A stretch of 64,000 bases of DNA, from NCBI GenBank assembly GCA_964017195.1, contig OZ024895.1, positions 17,274,534 to 17,338,533 of the forward strand. Direction: 5' to 3'. Shown here piece by piece: positions 33,488-44,583 of the stretch (position 1 is its first letter; every line of letters begins with the position of its first letter). The position numbers were made by a program, and so were the translations under genes. The notes beneath the pieces were generated by a model that did no database searches, had not been told where the DNA came from, and saw nothing but the letters and a program-made list of their open reading frames with translations. The stretch comes from Siderastrea radians (lineage: Eukaryota > Cnidaria > Anthozoa > Scleractinia > Rhizangiidae).

Positions 33488-33741
33488 TGCAATTAACTAC
33501 TTGTTAATTAAGGCAAAAGTGTCACCACATCACTGCACGCGATTAATGTATTAACAAGCGATAAACGATTTACAGAAAGGCATGTATTGCTGCTATGTTC
33601 CATCTCACCCACAACAAAGAACAATAATCACAGAAATATACTCCATCTCGCGCATAAATGAAATCAATAATCAGAAATAATGAGCTTCCACTGTCAAAGA
33701 GTAACGCAGTCTAACAAGACATTCGATACGTTTATTTTGTA

Positions 33742-33749
33742 TACATGTA
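33742..33749. other. unit 3/4 junction scar TACATGTA
   Basis: Identical to the other internal junctions. Confidence 0.75.
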
Positions 33750-33984
33750 TAGACGTGACAGGGCTTAAATTTCAAGTCACGGCATGAGGGTTTCTGCAAT
33801 GATCACGAATCTTCGCTTTATTTCTTTCATATGTGGGTGTGGTTATGTGTAAAACATTGAACACGTGCAATTTTTTTGGCATAAATCTATAAAAGAAATA
33901 AACCCTATTCCTGCACACATAACAGGAAAAGTAATTTACCAATTGAAACAGGATTGATAAACCGGAATTTCGTAAGGAGCGAAA

Positions 33985-35076
33985 ATGGTTTTTAAAGGTT
34001 ATATACCTGCAGATACTAGAGCATCAGTTTTTCAACTTAGACAAAGTACTGACATGAGTATCCGTCAAATTGCGAAAGTCTGTGGTATTTCACCGGCTTC
34101 AGCTACAAGGGTTTTAAAAGTCGGTATCCAAAGAAGATTACATTGTTGTCGTCGAAGTGGCCGGCCTAAAAAACTATCAGCGAGGCAAGAGAGGATACTG
34201 ATGCGGAATTTACTCAAACTGAGAAATGAAAATCCCGGCTTTTCAGTGAAAGATTTGATGACGGAGTGTGGTGTGAGCTTAAGAGAGGTTTCAGAGAGGA
34301 CTGTTAGTCGTTTACTACAGCGAAACGGGTATTTTTATCTCCAAACAAGGAAGAAAGGACTGTTGACTAAAAGCGATTTGTGCGAACGCGTGCGATTTGC
34401 CAAGTTGATAAACACGGTCTATGGTCCTGATGTTTGGACCAAACAAATTGCGTTTTATTTGGACGGAGTATCGTTCGCGTTTAAAACCAATCCACTCGAA
34501 GCAGCACGAGCACCCAAAGCAAGAATCTGGAGAAAGCTTGGCGAAGGTTTATCGTTTGGATGCACAGCAAAAGGGAGGAAAGAAGGAACTGGCGGTAAAC
34601 TTGTGAAATTGTTTGTTGGAATAACGTATAACGAGGGCGTTGTATTGTGTGAGCCATATGAGCACCTATCAGGAGCTTCATTTGCTGCCTTTATTGAAAA
34701 GCATTTTAGCCCAACATTTACTAAAGCCAATAAGAATGGCAGTAGGCTATGGGTTCAAGATAATGACCCCTCGCAAAGCTCGAGACTCGCAAAAAATGCG
34801 ATGAAAAATTGCAACTGTGATACGTCACTTATTGCGCTACCTTGTCGAAGCCCAGACCTTTCTCCACCAGAGAACTTTTTTCATTTAGTACGATGTAAGC
34901 TGAAAAAAGATGCTTTAAGGCTGAACATCACTAAAGAAACATATCAAGAATTCAAGGAAAGGGTCATCCGCACAATTTATAGCATTCCGGTTGAAAACAT
35001 TAACAAGATTATCGCGTCAATGCCCGATCGGCTTGATGCAATTATAGATAAGAACGGCTGTCGTACAAAATATTAA
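33985..35076 (+). CDS. Tc1/mariner-type DDE transposase, unit 4
   Basis: Same 363-aa protein with intact triad. It carries one silent change (TCACTT where others have TCGCTT, near 34828). Confidence 0.93.
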   Translation: MVFKGYIPADTRASVFQLRQSTDMSIRQIAKVCGISPASATRVLKVGIQRRLHCCRRSGRPKKLSARQERILMRNLLKLRNENPGFSVKDLMTECGVSLREVSERTVSRLLQRNGYFYLQTRKKGLLTKSDLCERVRFAKLINTVYGPDVWTKQIAFYLDGVSFAFKTNPLEAARAPKARIWRKLGEGLSFGCTAKGRKEGTGGKLVKLFVGITYNEGVVLCEPYEHLSGASFAAFIEKHFSPTFTKANKNGSRLWVQDNDPSQSSRLAKNAMKNCNCDTSLIALPCRSPDLSPPENFFHLVRCKLKKDALRLNITKETYQEFKERVIRTIYSIPVENINKIIASMPDRLDAIIDKNGCRTKY

Positions 35077-35267
35077 ACACAAACAGTGATGTTTATTTGT
35101 GTTTTACCCAGGAGCTCAGGACCTTTTGGTTATTTTAACAGTTAAAGTACACACAATTTCATACTTACAAACTAAGAAATGTATTCAGTTAGCAAGGAGT
35201 GGATCACTGTAATGTGCAATAGCTTCGTTATAAGATACATTTACAATTGCGTAATTTGTTGTGTTTA

Positions 35268-35354
35268 CGGGTTACCATTGTAACCCGACAACATTTGAAA
35301 ATGAACATAGACCTCATTGTTATTAAATAAATGACGGGTTACAGTGGTAACCCG
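35268..35354. promoter_or_regulatory. twin hairpin, unit 4
   Basis: Unchanged copy of the pair described for unit 1. Confidence 0.5.
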
Positions 35355-35568
35355 TAAACAATGAACGTAATGTTATGTCTGTCTGAGTACTAAACAAAGT
35401 AACAGAATATAATCCTTCAGATCATGTCAATTTAACTGTTATAAAGGTGTCACAAGCTTATTATTTATTTCATTTAACAATCTCCTTCATATTAAAATAT
35501 TGCCTTCGTTTCCGAAAGGCTGTTTCAGTACAAAGAAATAAGAACTGTTCGAAGCGCATAAAATGCCT

Positions 35569-37020
35569 CTATTCCAATATGAGTTGCGCGAAACATTTTG
35601 GACAAGACTCAATAATAACTTGTTCCTCTTGTAGTATTTGTGCGTGTAACGAAAACACGCGCCACCTTACCACCATCATTTCGGTTTCCCTATCGTCCAC
35701 TACACCGTTTCTAAGAGAAATAATTTCACTCTTTGACGTGCAGAAGATTGGTGTGTCCTTATCGAACACAATGTCTTGCGCGTAATGCGTCTTTGGGGCA
35801 GAAAAATGCACAGGTTGCCCTTTTAGTAATAAAAGCATGTCTTGCCGAGGTAGCACTTGTGCAGACCACCTAAAATCGTTGAGAAAGATGATTTCAGCAT
35901 TTTCGGCGCCCACCCAAGCAAATGATGTGCTCGCAGGGTTTACAAATGTCTTGTATATCACGGTCAGCGGATTTAATAGAAACGTTTTACCTCGATTTGC
36001 GCCACCTTTCAGAAAAATATTGCGGTACTTTCCTCTACCTTTATCTAACAATTCATGAACAGCCGCACCGAACTCTGTTTGTGTAATTCCATTTCGCTCA
36101 AGAATGTCCTTCGCCATAGTCAACCAACGTCCATTGCAATTGTGTGTACAGTCCCCCTCTAAGGCGGCCTGCAGGATTTCCAATCTTGACATCTGTTGAC
36201 GCTTCAATTTCTCTTCAGATTCTTCTATTTCCCACCCTGTTTTGATGGCTTCTTCTACTGCTTTCTTCCCTCTGTTTACAATGAACTGAGCCAAATCTGT
36301 TTTCCCCTCCGTCTTCTGTCTCTTGGCAAGTGCAAGTAGGCCCAGGTAGCTTTTGATCCCTTTCGATACAGCTATCTCTGAGACTTCAAACATGCTTAGG
36401 CGTGGTGCTCGTTTTCTCTTTCTCCCAGATGTTGTTGGAGTGCTCTCTTCCTCTGATTCTGTCTCTTCACTTTGTGTCGATGTAATAGCGGCCCTGTCAG
36501 CAGCAACAGCTTCGCTAGCTGCCGTTGTCACTGGTGGTTGGCTGTTCCACAGATCAGGGTGTCCAGGCGAATGCAAAACCTCACTGTCCTCTTTAGTCAC
36601 GTACAGCCAGGCACTGTAGTAGTTGACGTGTCTGTTTGAAAAGTGTACATTTATACTATATCGAGACTGCATAAATTGCCGAACAGCTAACCAGCGTCTA
36701 GGCTTTGATAGCTTAATAGCCATATGGAAATGTATACCACCATCAGCATGATACTCTAGGCAACACGACCATTGCTCGACGCGAGACTCGGTGTTTTCAT
36801 CTCGAAAATGAAATGCCTCCAAAACGAGATTTGCAAACCTTTGCCGAGAAGACACTTTAAGTGTGTCCGCTTGACTGTAGGTTATTAAATAAACTCTCCG
36901 TATTTCACGAACCCCTAAACTCGCTTGAGTGTTAGAACTTTCAGCCATTTTGTAGTGTTGGGAAATCAAAAGAAATGTCGTAACCAAGACCACCCGTAAT
37001 GTATCTCGACAGAGAGACAA
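35569..37020 (-). CDS. Rep-like HUH + SF3 protein, unit 4
   Basis: Full-length with Thr423. It has two private changes in the helicase domain, Trp392Arg (between Walker B and motif C) and Ala450Val (in the Arg-rich motif). It is the most diverged Rep in the array, and the Trp to Arg change could weaken the helicase. Confidence 0.88.
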   Translation of the reverse strand: MSLCRDTLRVVLVTTFLLISQHYKMAESSNTQASLGVREIRRVYLITYSQADTLKVSSRQRFANLVLEAFHFRDENTESRVEQWSCCLEYHADGGIHFHMAIKLSKPRRWLAVRQFMQSRYSINVHFSNRHVNYYSAWLYVTKEDSEVLHSPGHPDLWNSQPPVTTAASEAVAADRAAITSTQSEETESEEESTPTTSGRKRKRAPRLSMFEVSEIAVSKGIKSYLGLLALAKRQKTEGKTDLAQFIVNRGKKAVEEAIKTGWEIEESEEKLKRQQMSRLEILQAALEGDCTHNCNGRWLTMAKDILERNGITQTEFGAAVHELLDKGRGKYRNIFLKGGANRGKTFLLNPLTVIYKTFVNPASTSFAWVGAENAEIIFLNDFRWSAQVLPRQDMLLLLKGQPVHFSAPKTHYAQDIVFDKDTPIFCTSKSEIISLRNGVVDDRETEMMVVRWRVFSLHAQILQEEQVIIESCPKCFAQLILE

Positions 37021-37274
37021 TGCAATTAACTACTTGTTAATTAAGGCAAAAGTGTCACCACATCACTGCACGCGATTAATGTATTAACAAGCGATAAACG
37101 ATTTACAGAAAGGCATGTATTGCTGCTATGTTCCATCTCACCCACAACAAAGAACAATAATCACAGAAATATACTCCATCTCGCGCATAAATGAAATCAA
37201 TAATCAGAAATAATGAGCTTCCACTGTCAAAGAGTAACGCAGTCTAACAAGACATTCGATACGTTTATTTTGTA

Positions 37275-37282
37275 TACATGTA
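37275..37282. other. unit 4/5 junction scar TACATGTA
   Basis: Identical to the other internal junctions. Confidence 0.75.
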
Positions 37283-37517
37283 TAGACGTGACAGGGCTTA
37301 AATTTCAAGTCACGGCATGAGGGTTTCTGCAATGATCACGAATCTTCGCTTTATTTCTTTCATATGTGGGTGTGGTTATGTGTAAAACATTGAACACGTG
37401 CAATTTTTTTGGCATAAATCTATAAAAGAAATAAACCCTATTCCTGCACACATAACAGGAAAAGTAATTTACCAATTGAAACAGGATTGATAAACCGGAA
37501 TTTCGTAAGGAGCGAAA

Positions 37518-38609
37518 ATGGTTTTTAAAGGTTATATACCTGCAGATACTAGAGCATCAGTTTTTCAACTTAGACAAAGTACTGACATGAGTATCCGTCA
37601 AATTGCGAAAGTCTGTGGTATTTCACCGGCTTCAGCTACAAGGGTTTTAAAAGTCGGTATCCAAAGAAGATTACATTGTTGTCGTCGAAGTGGCCGGCCT
37701 AAAAAACTATCAGCGAGGCAAGAGAGGATACTGATGCGGAATTTACTCAAACTGAGAAATGAAAATCCCGGCTTTTCAGTGAAAGATTTGATGACGGAGT
37801 GTGGTGTGAGCTTAAGAGAGGTTTCAGAGAGGACTGTTAGTCGTTTACTACAGCGAAACGGGTATTTTTATCTCCAAACAAGGAAGAAAGGACTGTTGAC
37901 TAAAAGCGATTTGTGCGAACGCGTGCGATTTGCCAAGTTGATAAACACGGTCTATGGTCCTGATGTTTGGACCAAACAAATTGCGTTTTATTTGGACGGA
38001 GTATCGTTCGCGTTTAAAACCAATCCACTCGAAGCAGCACGAGCACCCAAAGCAAGAATCTGGAGAAAGCTTGGCGAAGGTTTATCGTTTGGATGCACAG
38101 CAAAAGGGAGGAAAGAAGGAACTGGCGGTAAACTTGTGAAATTGTTTGTTGGAATAACGTATAACGAGGGCGTTGTATTGTGTGAGCCATATGAGCACCT
38201 ATCAGGAGCTTCATTTGCTGCCTTTATTGAAAAGCATTTTAGCCCAACATTTACTAAAGCCAATAAGAATGGCAGTAGGCTATGGGTTCAAGATAATGAC
38301 CCCTCGCAAAGCTCGAGACTCGCAAAAAATGCGATGAAAAATTGCAACTGTGATACGTCGCTTATTGCGCTACCTTGTCGAAGCCCAGACCTTTCTCCAC
38401 CAGAGAACTTTTTTCATTTAGTACGATGTAAGCTGAAAAAAGATGCTTTAAGGCTGAACATCACTAAAGAAACATATCAAGAATTCAAGGAAAGGGTCAT
38501 CCGCACAATTTATAGCATTCCGGTTGAAAACATTAACAAGATTATCGCGTCAATGCCCGATCGGCTTGATGCAATTATAGATAAGAACGGCTGTCGTACA
38601 AAATATTAA
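37518..38609 (+). CDS. Tc1/mariner-type DDE transposase, unit 5
   Basis: Protein identical to unit 2 by eye; triad intact. Confidence 0.93.
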   Translation: MVFKGYIPADTRASVFQLRQSTDMSIRQIAKVCGISPASATRVLKVGIQRRLHCCRRSGRPKKLSARQERILMRNLLKLRNENPGFSVKDLMTECGVSLREVSERTVSRLLQRNGYFYLQTRKKGLLTKSDLCERVRFAKLINTVYGPDVWTKQIAFYLDGVSFAFKTNPLEAARAPKARIWRKLGEGLSFGCTAKGRKEGTGGKLVKLFVGITYNEGVVLCEPYEHLSGASFAAFIEKHFSPTFTKANKNGSRLWVQDNDPSQSSRLAKNAMKNCNCDTSLIALPCRSPDLSPPENFFHLVRCKLKKDALRLNITKETYQEFKERVIRTIYSIPVENINKIIASMPDRLDAIIDKNGCRTKY

Positions 38610-38800
38610 ACACAAACAGTGATGTTTATTTGTGTTTTACCCAGGAGCTCAGGACCTTTTGGTTATTTTAACAGTTAAAGTACACACAATTTCATACTTA
38701 CAAACTAAGAAATGTATTCAGTTAGCAAGGAGTGGATCACTGTAATGTGCAATAGCTTCGTTATAAGATACATTTACAATTGCGTAATTTGTTGTGTTTA

Positions 38801-38887
38801 CGGGTTACCATTGTAACCCGACAACATTTGAAAATGAACATAGACCTCATTGTTATTAAATAAATGACGGGTTACAGTGGTAACCCG
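38801..38887. promoter_or_regulatory. twin hairpin, unit 5
   Basis: Unchanged copy of the pair described for unit 1. Confidence 0.5.
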
Positions 38888-39101
38888 TAAACAATGAACG
38901 TAATGTTATGTCTGTCTGAGTACTAAACAAAGTAACAGAATATAATCCTTCAGATCATGTCAATTTAACTGTTATAAAGGTGTCACAAGCTTATTATTTA
39001 TTTCATTTAACAATCTCCTTCATATTAAAATATTGCCTTCGTTTCCGAAAGGCTGTTTCAGTACAAAGAAATAAGAACTGTTCGAAGCGCATAAAATGCC
39101 T

Positions 39102-40553
39102 CTATTCCAATATGAGTTGCGCGAAACATTTTGGACAAGACTCAATAATAACTTGTTCCTCTTGTAGTATTTGTGCGTGTAACGAAAACACGCGCCACCT
39201 TACCGCCATCATTTCGGTTTCCCTATCGTCCACTACACCGTTTCTAAGAGAAATAATTTCACTCTTTGACGTGCAGAAGATTGGTATGTCCTTATCGAAC
39301 ACAATGTCTTGCGCGTAATGCGTCTTTGGGGCAGAAAAATGCACAGGTTGCCCTTTTAGTAATAAAAGCATGTCTTGCCAAGGTAGCACTTGTGCAGACC
39401 ACCTAAAATCGTTGAGAAAGATGATTTCAGCATTTTCGGCGCCCACCCAAGCAAATGATGTGCTCGCAGGGTTTACAAATGTCTTGTATATCACGGTCAG
39501 CGGATTTAATAGAAACGTTTTACCTCGATTTGCGCCACCTTTCAGAAAAATATTGCGGTACTTTCCTCTACCTTTATCTAACAATTCATGAACAGCCGCA
39601 CCGAACTCTGTTTGTGTAATTCCATTTCGCTCAAGAATGTCCTTCGCCATAGTCAACCAACGTCCATTGCAATTGTGTGTACAGTCCCCCTCTAAGGCGG
39701 CCTGCAGGATTTCCAATCTTGACATCTGTTGACGCTTCAATTTCTCTTCAGATTCTTCTATTTCCCACCCTGTTTTGATGGCTTCTTCTACTGCTTTCTT
39801 CCCTCTGTTTACAATGAACTGAGCCAAATCTGTTTTCCCCTCCGTCTTCTGTCTCTTGGCAAGTGCAAGTAGGCCCAGGTAGCTTTTGATCCCTTTCGAT
39901 ACAGCTATCTCTGAGACTTCAAACATGCTTAGGCGTGGTGCTCGTTTTCTCTTTCTCCCAGATGTTGTTGGAGTGCTCTCTTCCTCTGATTCTGTCTCTT
40001 CACTTTGTGTCGATGTAATAGCGGCCCTGTCAGCAGCAACAGCTTCGCTAGCTGCCGTTGTCACTGGTGGTTGGCTGTTCCACAGATCAGGGTGTCCAGG
40101 CGAATGCAAAACCTCACTGTCCTCTTTAGTCACGTACAGCCAGGCACTGTAGTAGTTGACGTGTCTGTTTGAAAAGTGTACATTTATACTATATCGAGAC
40201 TGCATAAATTGCCGAACAGCTAACCAGCGTCTAGGCTTTGATAGCTTAATAGCCATATGGAAATGTATACCACCATCAGCATGATACTCTAGGCAACACG
40301 ACCATTGCTCGACGCGAGACTCGGTGTTTTCATCTCGAAAATGAAATGCCTCCAAAACGAGATTTGCAAACCTTTGCCGAGAAGACACTTTAAGTGTGTC
40401 CGCTTGACTGTAGGTTATTAAATAAACTCTCCGTATTTCACGAACCCCTAAACTCGCTTGAGTGTTAGAACTTTCAGCCATTTTGTAGTGTTGGGAAATC
40501 AAAAGAAATGTCGTAACCAAGACCACCCGTAATGTATCTCGACAGAGAGACAA
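39102..40553 (-). CDS. Rep-like HUH + SF3 protein, unit 5
   Basis: Identical in protein sequence to unit 1 (Ile423, Ala178). It also shares with unit 1 a G at the upstream marker (19002 and 40698) where the other units have A. Confidence 0.9.
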   Translation of the reverse strand: MSLCRDTLRVVLVTTFLLISQHYKMAESSNTQASLGVREIRRVYLITYSQADTLKVSSRQRFANLVLEAFHFRDENTESRVEQWSCCLEYHADGGIHFHMAIKLSKPRRWLAVRQFMQSRYSINVHFSNRHVNYYSAWLYVTKEDSEVLHSPGHPDLWNSQPPVTTAASEAVAADRAAITSTQSEETESEEESTPTTSGRKRKRAPRLSMFEVSEIAVSKGIKSYLGLLALAKRQKTEGKTDLAQFIVNRGKKAVEEAIKTGWEIEESEEKLKRQQMSRLEILQAALEGDCTHNCNGRWLTMAKDILERNGITQTEFGAAVHELLDKGRGKYRNIFLKGGANRGKTFLLNPLTVIYKTFVNPASTSFAWVGAENAEIIFLNDFRWSAQVLPWQDMLLLLKGQPVHFSAPKTHYAQDIVFDKDIPIFCTSKSEIISLRNGVVDDRETEMMAVRWRVFSLHAQILQEEQVIIESCPKCFAQLILE

Positions 40554-40807
40554 TGCAATTAACTACTTGTTAATTAAGGCAAAAGTGTCACCACATCACT
40601 GCACGCGATTAATGTATTAACAAGCGATAAACGATTTACAGAAAGGCATGTATTGCTGCTATGTTCCATCTCACCCACAACAAAGAACAATAATCACGGA
40701 AATATACTCCATCTCGCGCATAAATGAAATCAATAATCAGAAATAATGAGCTTCCACTGTCAAAGAGTAACGCAGTCTAACAAGACATTCGATACGTTTA
40801 TTTTGTA

Positions 40808-40815
40808 TACATGTA
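40808..40815. other. unit 5/6 junction scar TACATGTA
   Basis: Identical to the other internal junctions. Confidence 0.75.
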
Positions 40816-41050
40816 TAGACGTGACAGGGCTTAAATTTCAAGTCACGGCATGAGGGTTTCTGCAATGATCACGAATCTTCGCTTTATTTCTTTCATATGT
40901 GGGTGTGGTTATGTGTAAAACATTGAACACGTGCAATTTTTTTGGCATAAATCTATAAAAGAAATAAACCCTATTCCTGCACACATAACAGGAAAAGTAA
41001 TTTACCAATTGAAACAGGATTGATAAACCGGAATTTCGTAAGGAGCGAAA

Positions 41051-42142
41051 ATGGTTTTTAAAGGTTATATACCTGCAGATACTAGAGCATCAGTTTTTCA
41101 ACTTAGACAAAGTACTGACATGAGTATCCGTCAAATTGCGAAAGTCTGTGGTATTTCACCGGCTTCAGCTACAAGGGTTTTAAAAGTCGGTATCCAAAGA
41201 AGATTACATTGTTGTCGTCGAAGTGGCCGGCCTAAAAAACTATCAGCGAGGCAAGAGAGGATACTGATGCGGAATTTACTCAAACTGAGAAATGAAAATC
41301 CCGGCTTTTCAGTGAAAGATTTGATGACGGAGTGTGGTGTGAGCTTAAGAGAGGTTTCAGAGAGGACTGTTAGTCGTTTACTACAGCGAAACGGGTATTT
41401 TTATCTCCAAACAAGGAAGAAAGGACTGTTGACTAAAAGCGATTTGTGCGAACGCGTGCGATTTGCCAAGTTGATAAACACGGTCTATGGTCCTGATGTT
41501 TGGACCAAACAAATTGCGTTTTATTTGGACGGAGTATCGTTCGCGTTTAAAACCAATCCACTCGAAGCAGCACGAGCACCCAAAGCAAGAATCTGGAGAA
41601 AGCTTGGCGAAGGTTTATCGTTTGGATGCACAGCAAAAGGGAGGAAAGAAGGAACTGGCGGTAAACTTGTGAAATTGTTTGTTGGAATAACGTATAACGA
41701 GGGCGTTGTATTGTGTGAGCCATATGAGCACCTATCAGGAGCTTCATTTGCTGCCTTTATTGAAAAGCATTTTAGCCCAACATTTACTAAAGCCAATAAG
41801 AATGGCAGTAGGCTATGGGTTCAAGATAATGACCCCTCGCAAAGCTCGAGACTCGCAAAAAATGCGATGAAAAATTGCAACTGTGATACGTCGCTTATTG
41901 CGCTACCTTGTCGAAGCCCAGACCTTTCTCCACCAGAGAACTTTTTTCATTTAGTACGATGTAAGCTGAAAAAAGATGCTTTAAGGCTGAACATCACTAA
42001 AGAAACATATCAAGAATTCAAGGAAAGGGTCATCCGCACAATTTATAGCATTCCGGTTGAAAACATTAACAAGATTATCGCGTCAATGCCCGATCGGCTT
42101 GATGCAATTATAGATAAGAACGGCTGTCGTACAAAATATTAA
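41051..42142 (+). CDS. Tc1/mariner-type DDE transposase, unit 6
   Basis: Protein identical to unit 2 by eye; triad intact. Confidence 0.93.
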   Translation: MVFKGYIPADTRASVFQLRQSTDMSIRQIAKVCGISPASATRVLKVGIQRRLHCCRRSGRPKKLSARQERILMRNLLKLRNENPGFSVKDLMTECGVSLREVSERTVSRLLQRNGYFYLQTRKKGLLTKSDLCERVRFAKLINTVYGPDVWTKQIAFYLDGVSFAFKTNPLEAARAPKARIWRKLGEGLSFGCTAKGRKEGTGGKLVKLFVGITYNEGVVLCEPYEHLSGASFAAFIEKHFSPTFTKANKNGSRLWVQDNDPSQSSRLAKNAMKNCNCDTSLIALPCRSPDLSPPENFFHLVRCKLKKDALRLNITKETYQEFKERVIRTIYSIPVENINKIIASMPDRLDAIIDKNGCRTKY

Positions 42143-42333
42143 ACACAAACAGTGATGTTTATTTGTGTTTTACCCAGGAGCTCAGGACCTTTTGGTTATT
42201 TTAACAGTTAAAGTACACACAATTTCATACTTACAAACTAAGAAATGTATTCAGTTAGCAAGGAGTGGATCACTGTAATGTGCAATAGCTTCGTTATAAG
42301 ATACATTTACAATTGCGTAATTTGTTGTGTTTA

Positions 42334-42420
42334 CGGGTTACCATTGTAACCCGACAACATTTGAAAATGAACATAGACCTCATTGTTATTAAATAAATGA
42401 CGGGTTACAGTGGTAACCCG
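42334..42420. promoter_or_regulatory. twin hairpin, unit 6
   Basis: Unchanged copy of the pair described for unit 1. Confidence 0.5.
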
Positions 42421-42634
42421 TAAACAATGAACGTAATGTTATGTCTGTCTGAGTACTAAACAAAGTAACAGAATATAATCCTTCAGATCATGTCAATTTA
42501 ACTGTTATAAAGGTGTCACAAGCTTATTATTTATTTCATTTAACAATCTCCTTCATATTAAAATATTGCCTTCGTTTCCGAAAGGCTGTTTCAGTACAAA
42601 GAAATAAGAACTGTTCGAAGCGCATAAAATGCCT

Positions 42635-44086
42635 CTATTCCAATATGAGTTGCGCGAAACATTTTGGACAAGACTCAATAATAACTTGTTCCTCTTGTAG
42701 TATTTGTGCGTGTAACGAAAACACGCGCCACCTTACCGCCATCATTTCGGTTTCCCTATCGTCCACTACACCGTTTCTAAGAGAAATAATTTCACTCTTT
42801 GACGTGCAGAAGATTGGTGTGTCCTTATCGAACACAATGTCTTGCGCGTAATGCGTCTTTGGGGCAGAAAAATGCACAGGTTGCCCTTTTAGTAATAAAA
42901 GCATGTCTTGCCAAGGTAGCACTTGTGCAGACCACCTAAAATCGTTGAGAAAGATGATTTCAGCATTTTCGGCGCCCACCCAAGCAAATGATGTGCTCGC
43001 AGGGTTTACAAATGTCTTGTATATCACGGTCAGCGGATTTAATAGAAACGTTTTACCTCGATTTGCGCCACCTTTCAGAAAAATATTGCGGTACTTTCCT
43101 CTACCTTTATCTAACAATTCATGAACAGCCGCACCGAACTCTGTTTGTGTAATTCCATTTCGCTCAAGAATGTCCTTCGCCATAGTCAACCAACGTCCAT
43201 TGCAATTGTGTGTACAGTCCCCCTCTAAGGCGGCCTGCAGGATTTCCAATCTTGACATCTGTTGACGCTTCAATTTCTCTTCAGATTCTTCTATTTCCCA
43301 CCCTGTTTTGATGGCTTCTTCTACTGCTTTCTTCCCTCTGTTTACAATGAACTGAGCCAAATCTGTTTTCCCCTCCGTCTTCTGTCTCTTGGCAAGTGCA
43401 AGTAGGCCCAGGTAGCTTTTGATCCCTTTCGATACAGCTATCTCTGAGACTTCAAACATGCTTCGGCGTGGTGCTCGTTTTCTCTTTCTCCCAGATGTTG
43501 TTGGAGTGCTCTCTTCCTCTGATTCTGTCTCTTCACTTTGTGTCGATGTAATAGCGGCCCTGTCAGCAGCAACAGCTTCGCTAGCTGCCGTTGTCACTGG
43601 TGGTTGGCTGTTCCACAGATCAGGGTGTCCAGGCGAATGCAAAACCTCACTGTCCTCTTTAGTCACGTACAGCCAGGCACTGTAGTAGTTGACGTGTCTG
43701 TTTGAAAAGTGTACATTTATACTATATCGAGACTGCATAAATTGCCGAACAGCTAACCAGCGTCTAGGCTTTGATAGCTTAATAGCCATATGGAAATGTA
43801 TACCACCATCAGCATGATACTCTAGGCAACACGACCATTGCTCGACGCGAGACTCGGTGTTTTCATCTCGAAAATGAAATGCCTCCAAAACGAGATTTGC
43901 AAACCTTTGCCGAGAAGACACTTTAAGTGTGTCCGCTTGACTGTAGGTTATTAAATAAACTCTCCGTATTTCACGAACCCCTAAACTCGCTTGAGTGTTA
44001 GAACTTTCAGCCATTTTGTAGTGTTGGGAAATCAAAAGAAATGTCGTAACCAAGACCACCCGTAATGTATCTCGACAGAGAGACAA
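42635..44086 (-). CDS. Rep-like HUH + SF3 protein, unit 6
   Basis: Full-length with Thr423 as in units 2 and 4. It has one private change, Leu208Arg, just after the basic stretch in the linker and outside known catalytic motifs. Confidence 0.9.
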   Translation of the reverse strand: MSLCRDTLRVVLVTTFLLISQHYKMAESSNTQASLGVREIRRVYLITYSQADTLKVSSRQRFANLVLEAFHFRDENTESRVEQWSCCLEYHADGGIHFHMAIKLSKPRRWLAVRQFMQSRYSINVHFSNRHVNYYSAWLYVTKEDSEVLHSPGHPDLWNSQPPVTTAASEAVAADRAAITSTQSEETESEEESTPTTSGRKRKRAPRRSMFEVSEIAVSKGIKSYLGLLALAKRQKTEGKTDLAQFIVNRGKKAVEEAIKTGWEIEESEEKLKRQQMSRLEILQAALEGDCTHNCNGRWLTMAKDILERNGITQTEFGAAVHELLDKGRGKYRNIFLKGGANRGKTFLLNPLTVIYKTFVNPASTSFAWVGAENAEIIFLNDFRWSAQVLPWQDMLLLLKGQPVHFSAPKTHYAQDIVFDKDTPIFCTSKSEIISLRNGVVDDRETEMMAVRWRVFSLHAQILQEEQVIIESCPKCFAQLILE

Positions 44087-44340
44087 TGCAATTAACTACT
44101 TGTTAATTAAGGCAAAAGTGTCACCACATCACTGCACGCGATTAATGTATTAACAAGCGATAAACGATTTACAGAAAGGCATGTATTGCTGCTATGTTCC
44201 ATCTCACCCACAACAAAGAACAATAATCACAGAAATATACTCCATCTCGCGCATAAATGAAATCAATAATCAGAAATAATGAGCTTCCACTGTCAAAGAG
44301 TAACGCAGTCTAACAAGACATTCGATACGTTTATTTTGTA

Positions 44341-44348
44341 TACATGTA
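44341..44348. other. unit 6/7 junction scar TACATGTA
   Basis: Identical to the other internal junctions. Confidence 0.75.
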
Positions 44349-44583
44349 TAGACGTGACAGGGCTTAAATTTCAAGTCACGGCATGAGGGTTTCTGCAATG
44401 ATCACGAATCTTCGCTTTATTTCTTTCATATGTGGGTGTGGTTATGTGTAAAACATTGAACACGTGCAATTTTTTTGGCATAAATCTATAAAAGAAATAA
44501 ACCCTATTCCTGCACACATAACAGGAAAAGTAATTTACCAATTGAAACAGGATTGATAAACCGGAATTTCGTAAGGAGCGAAA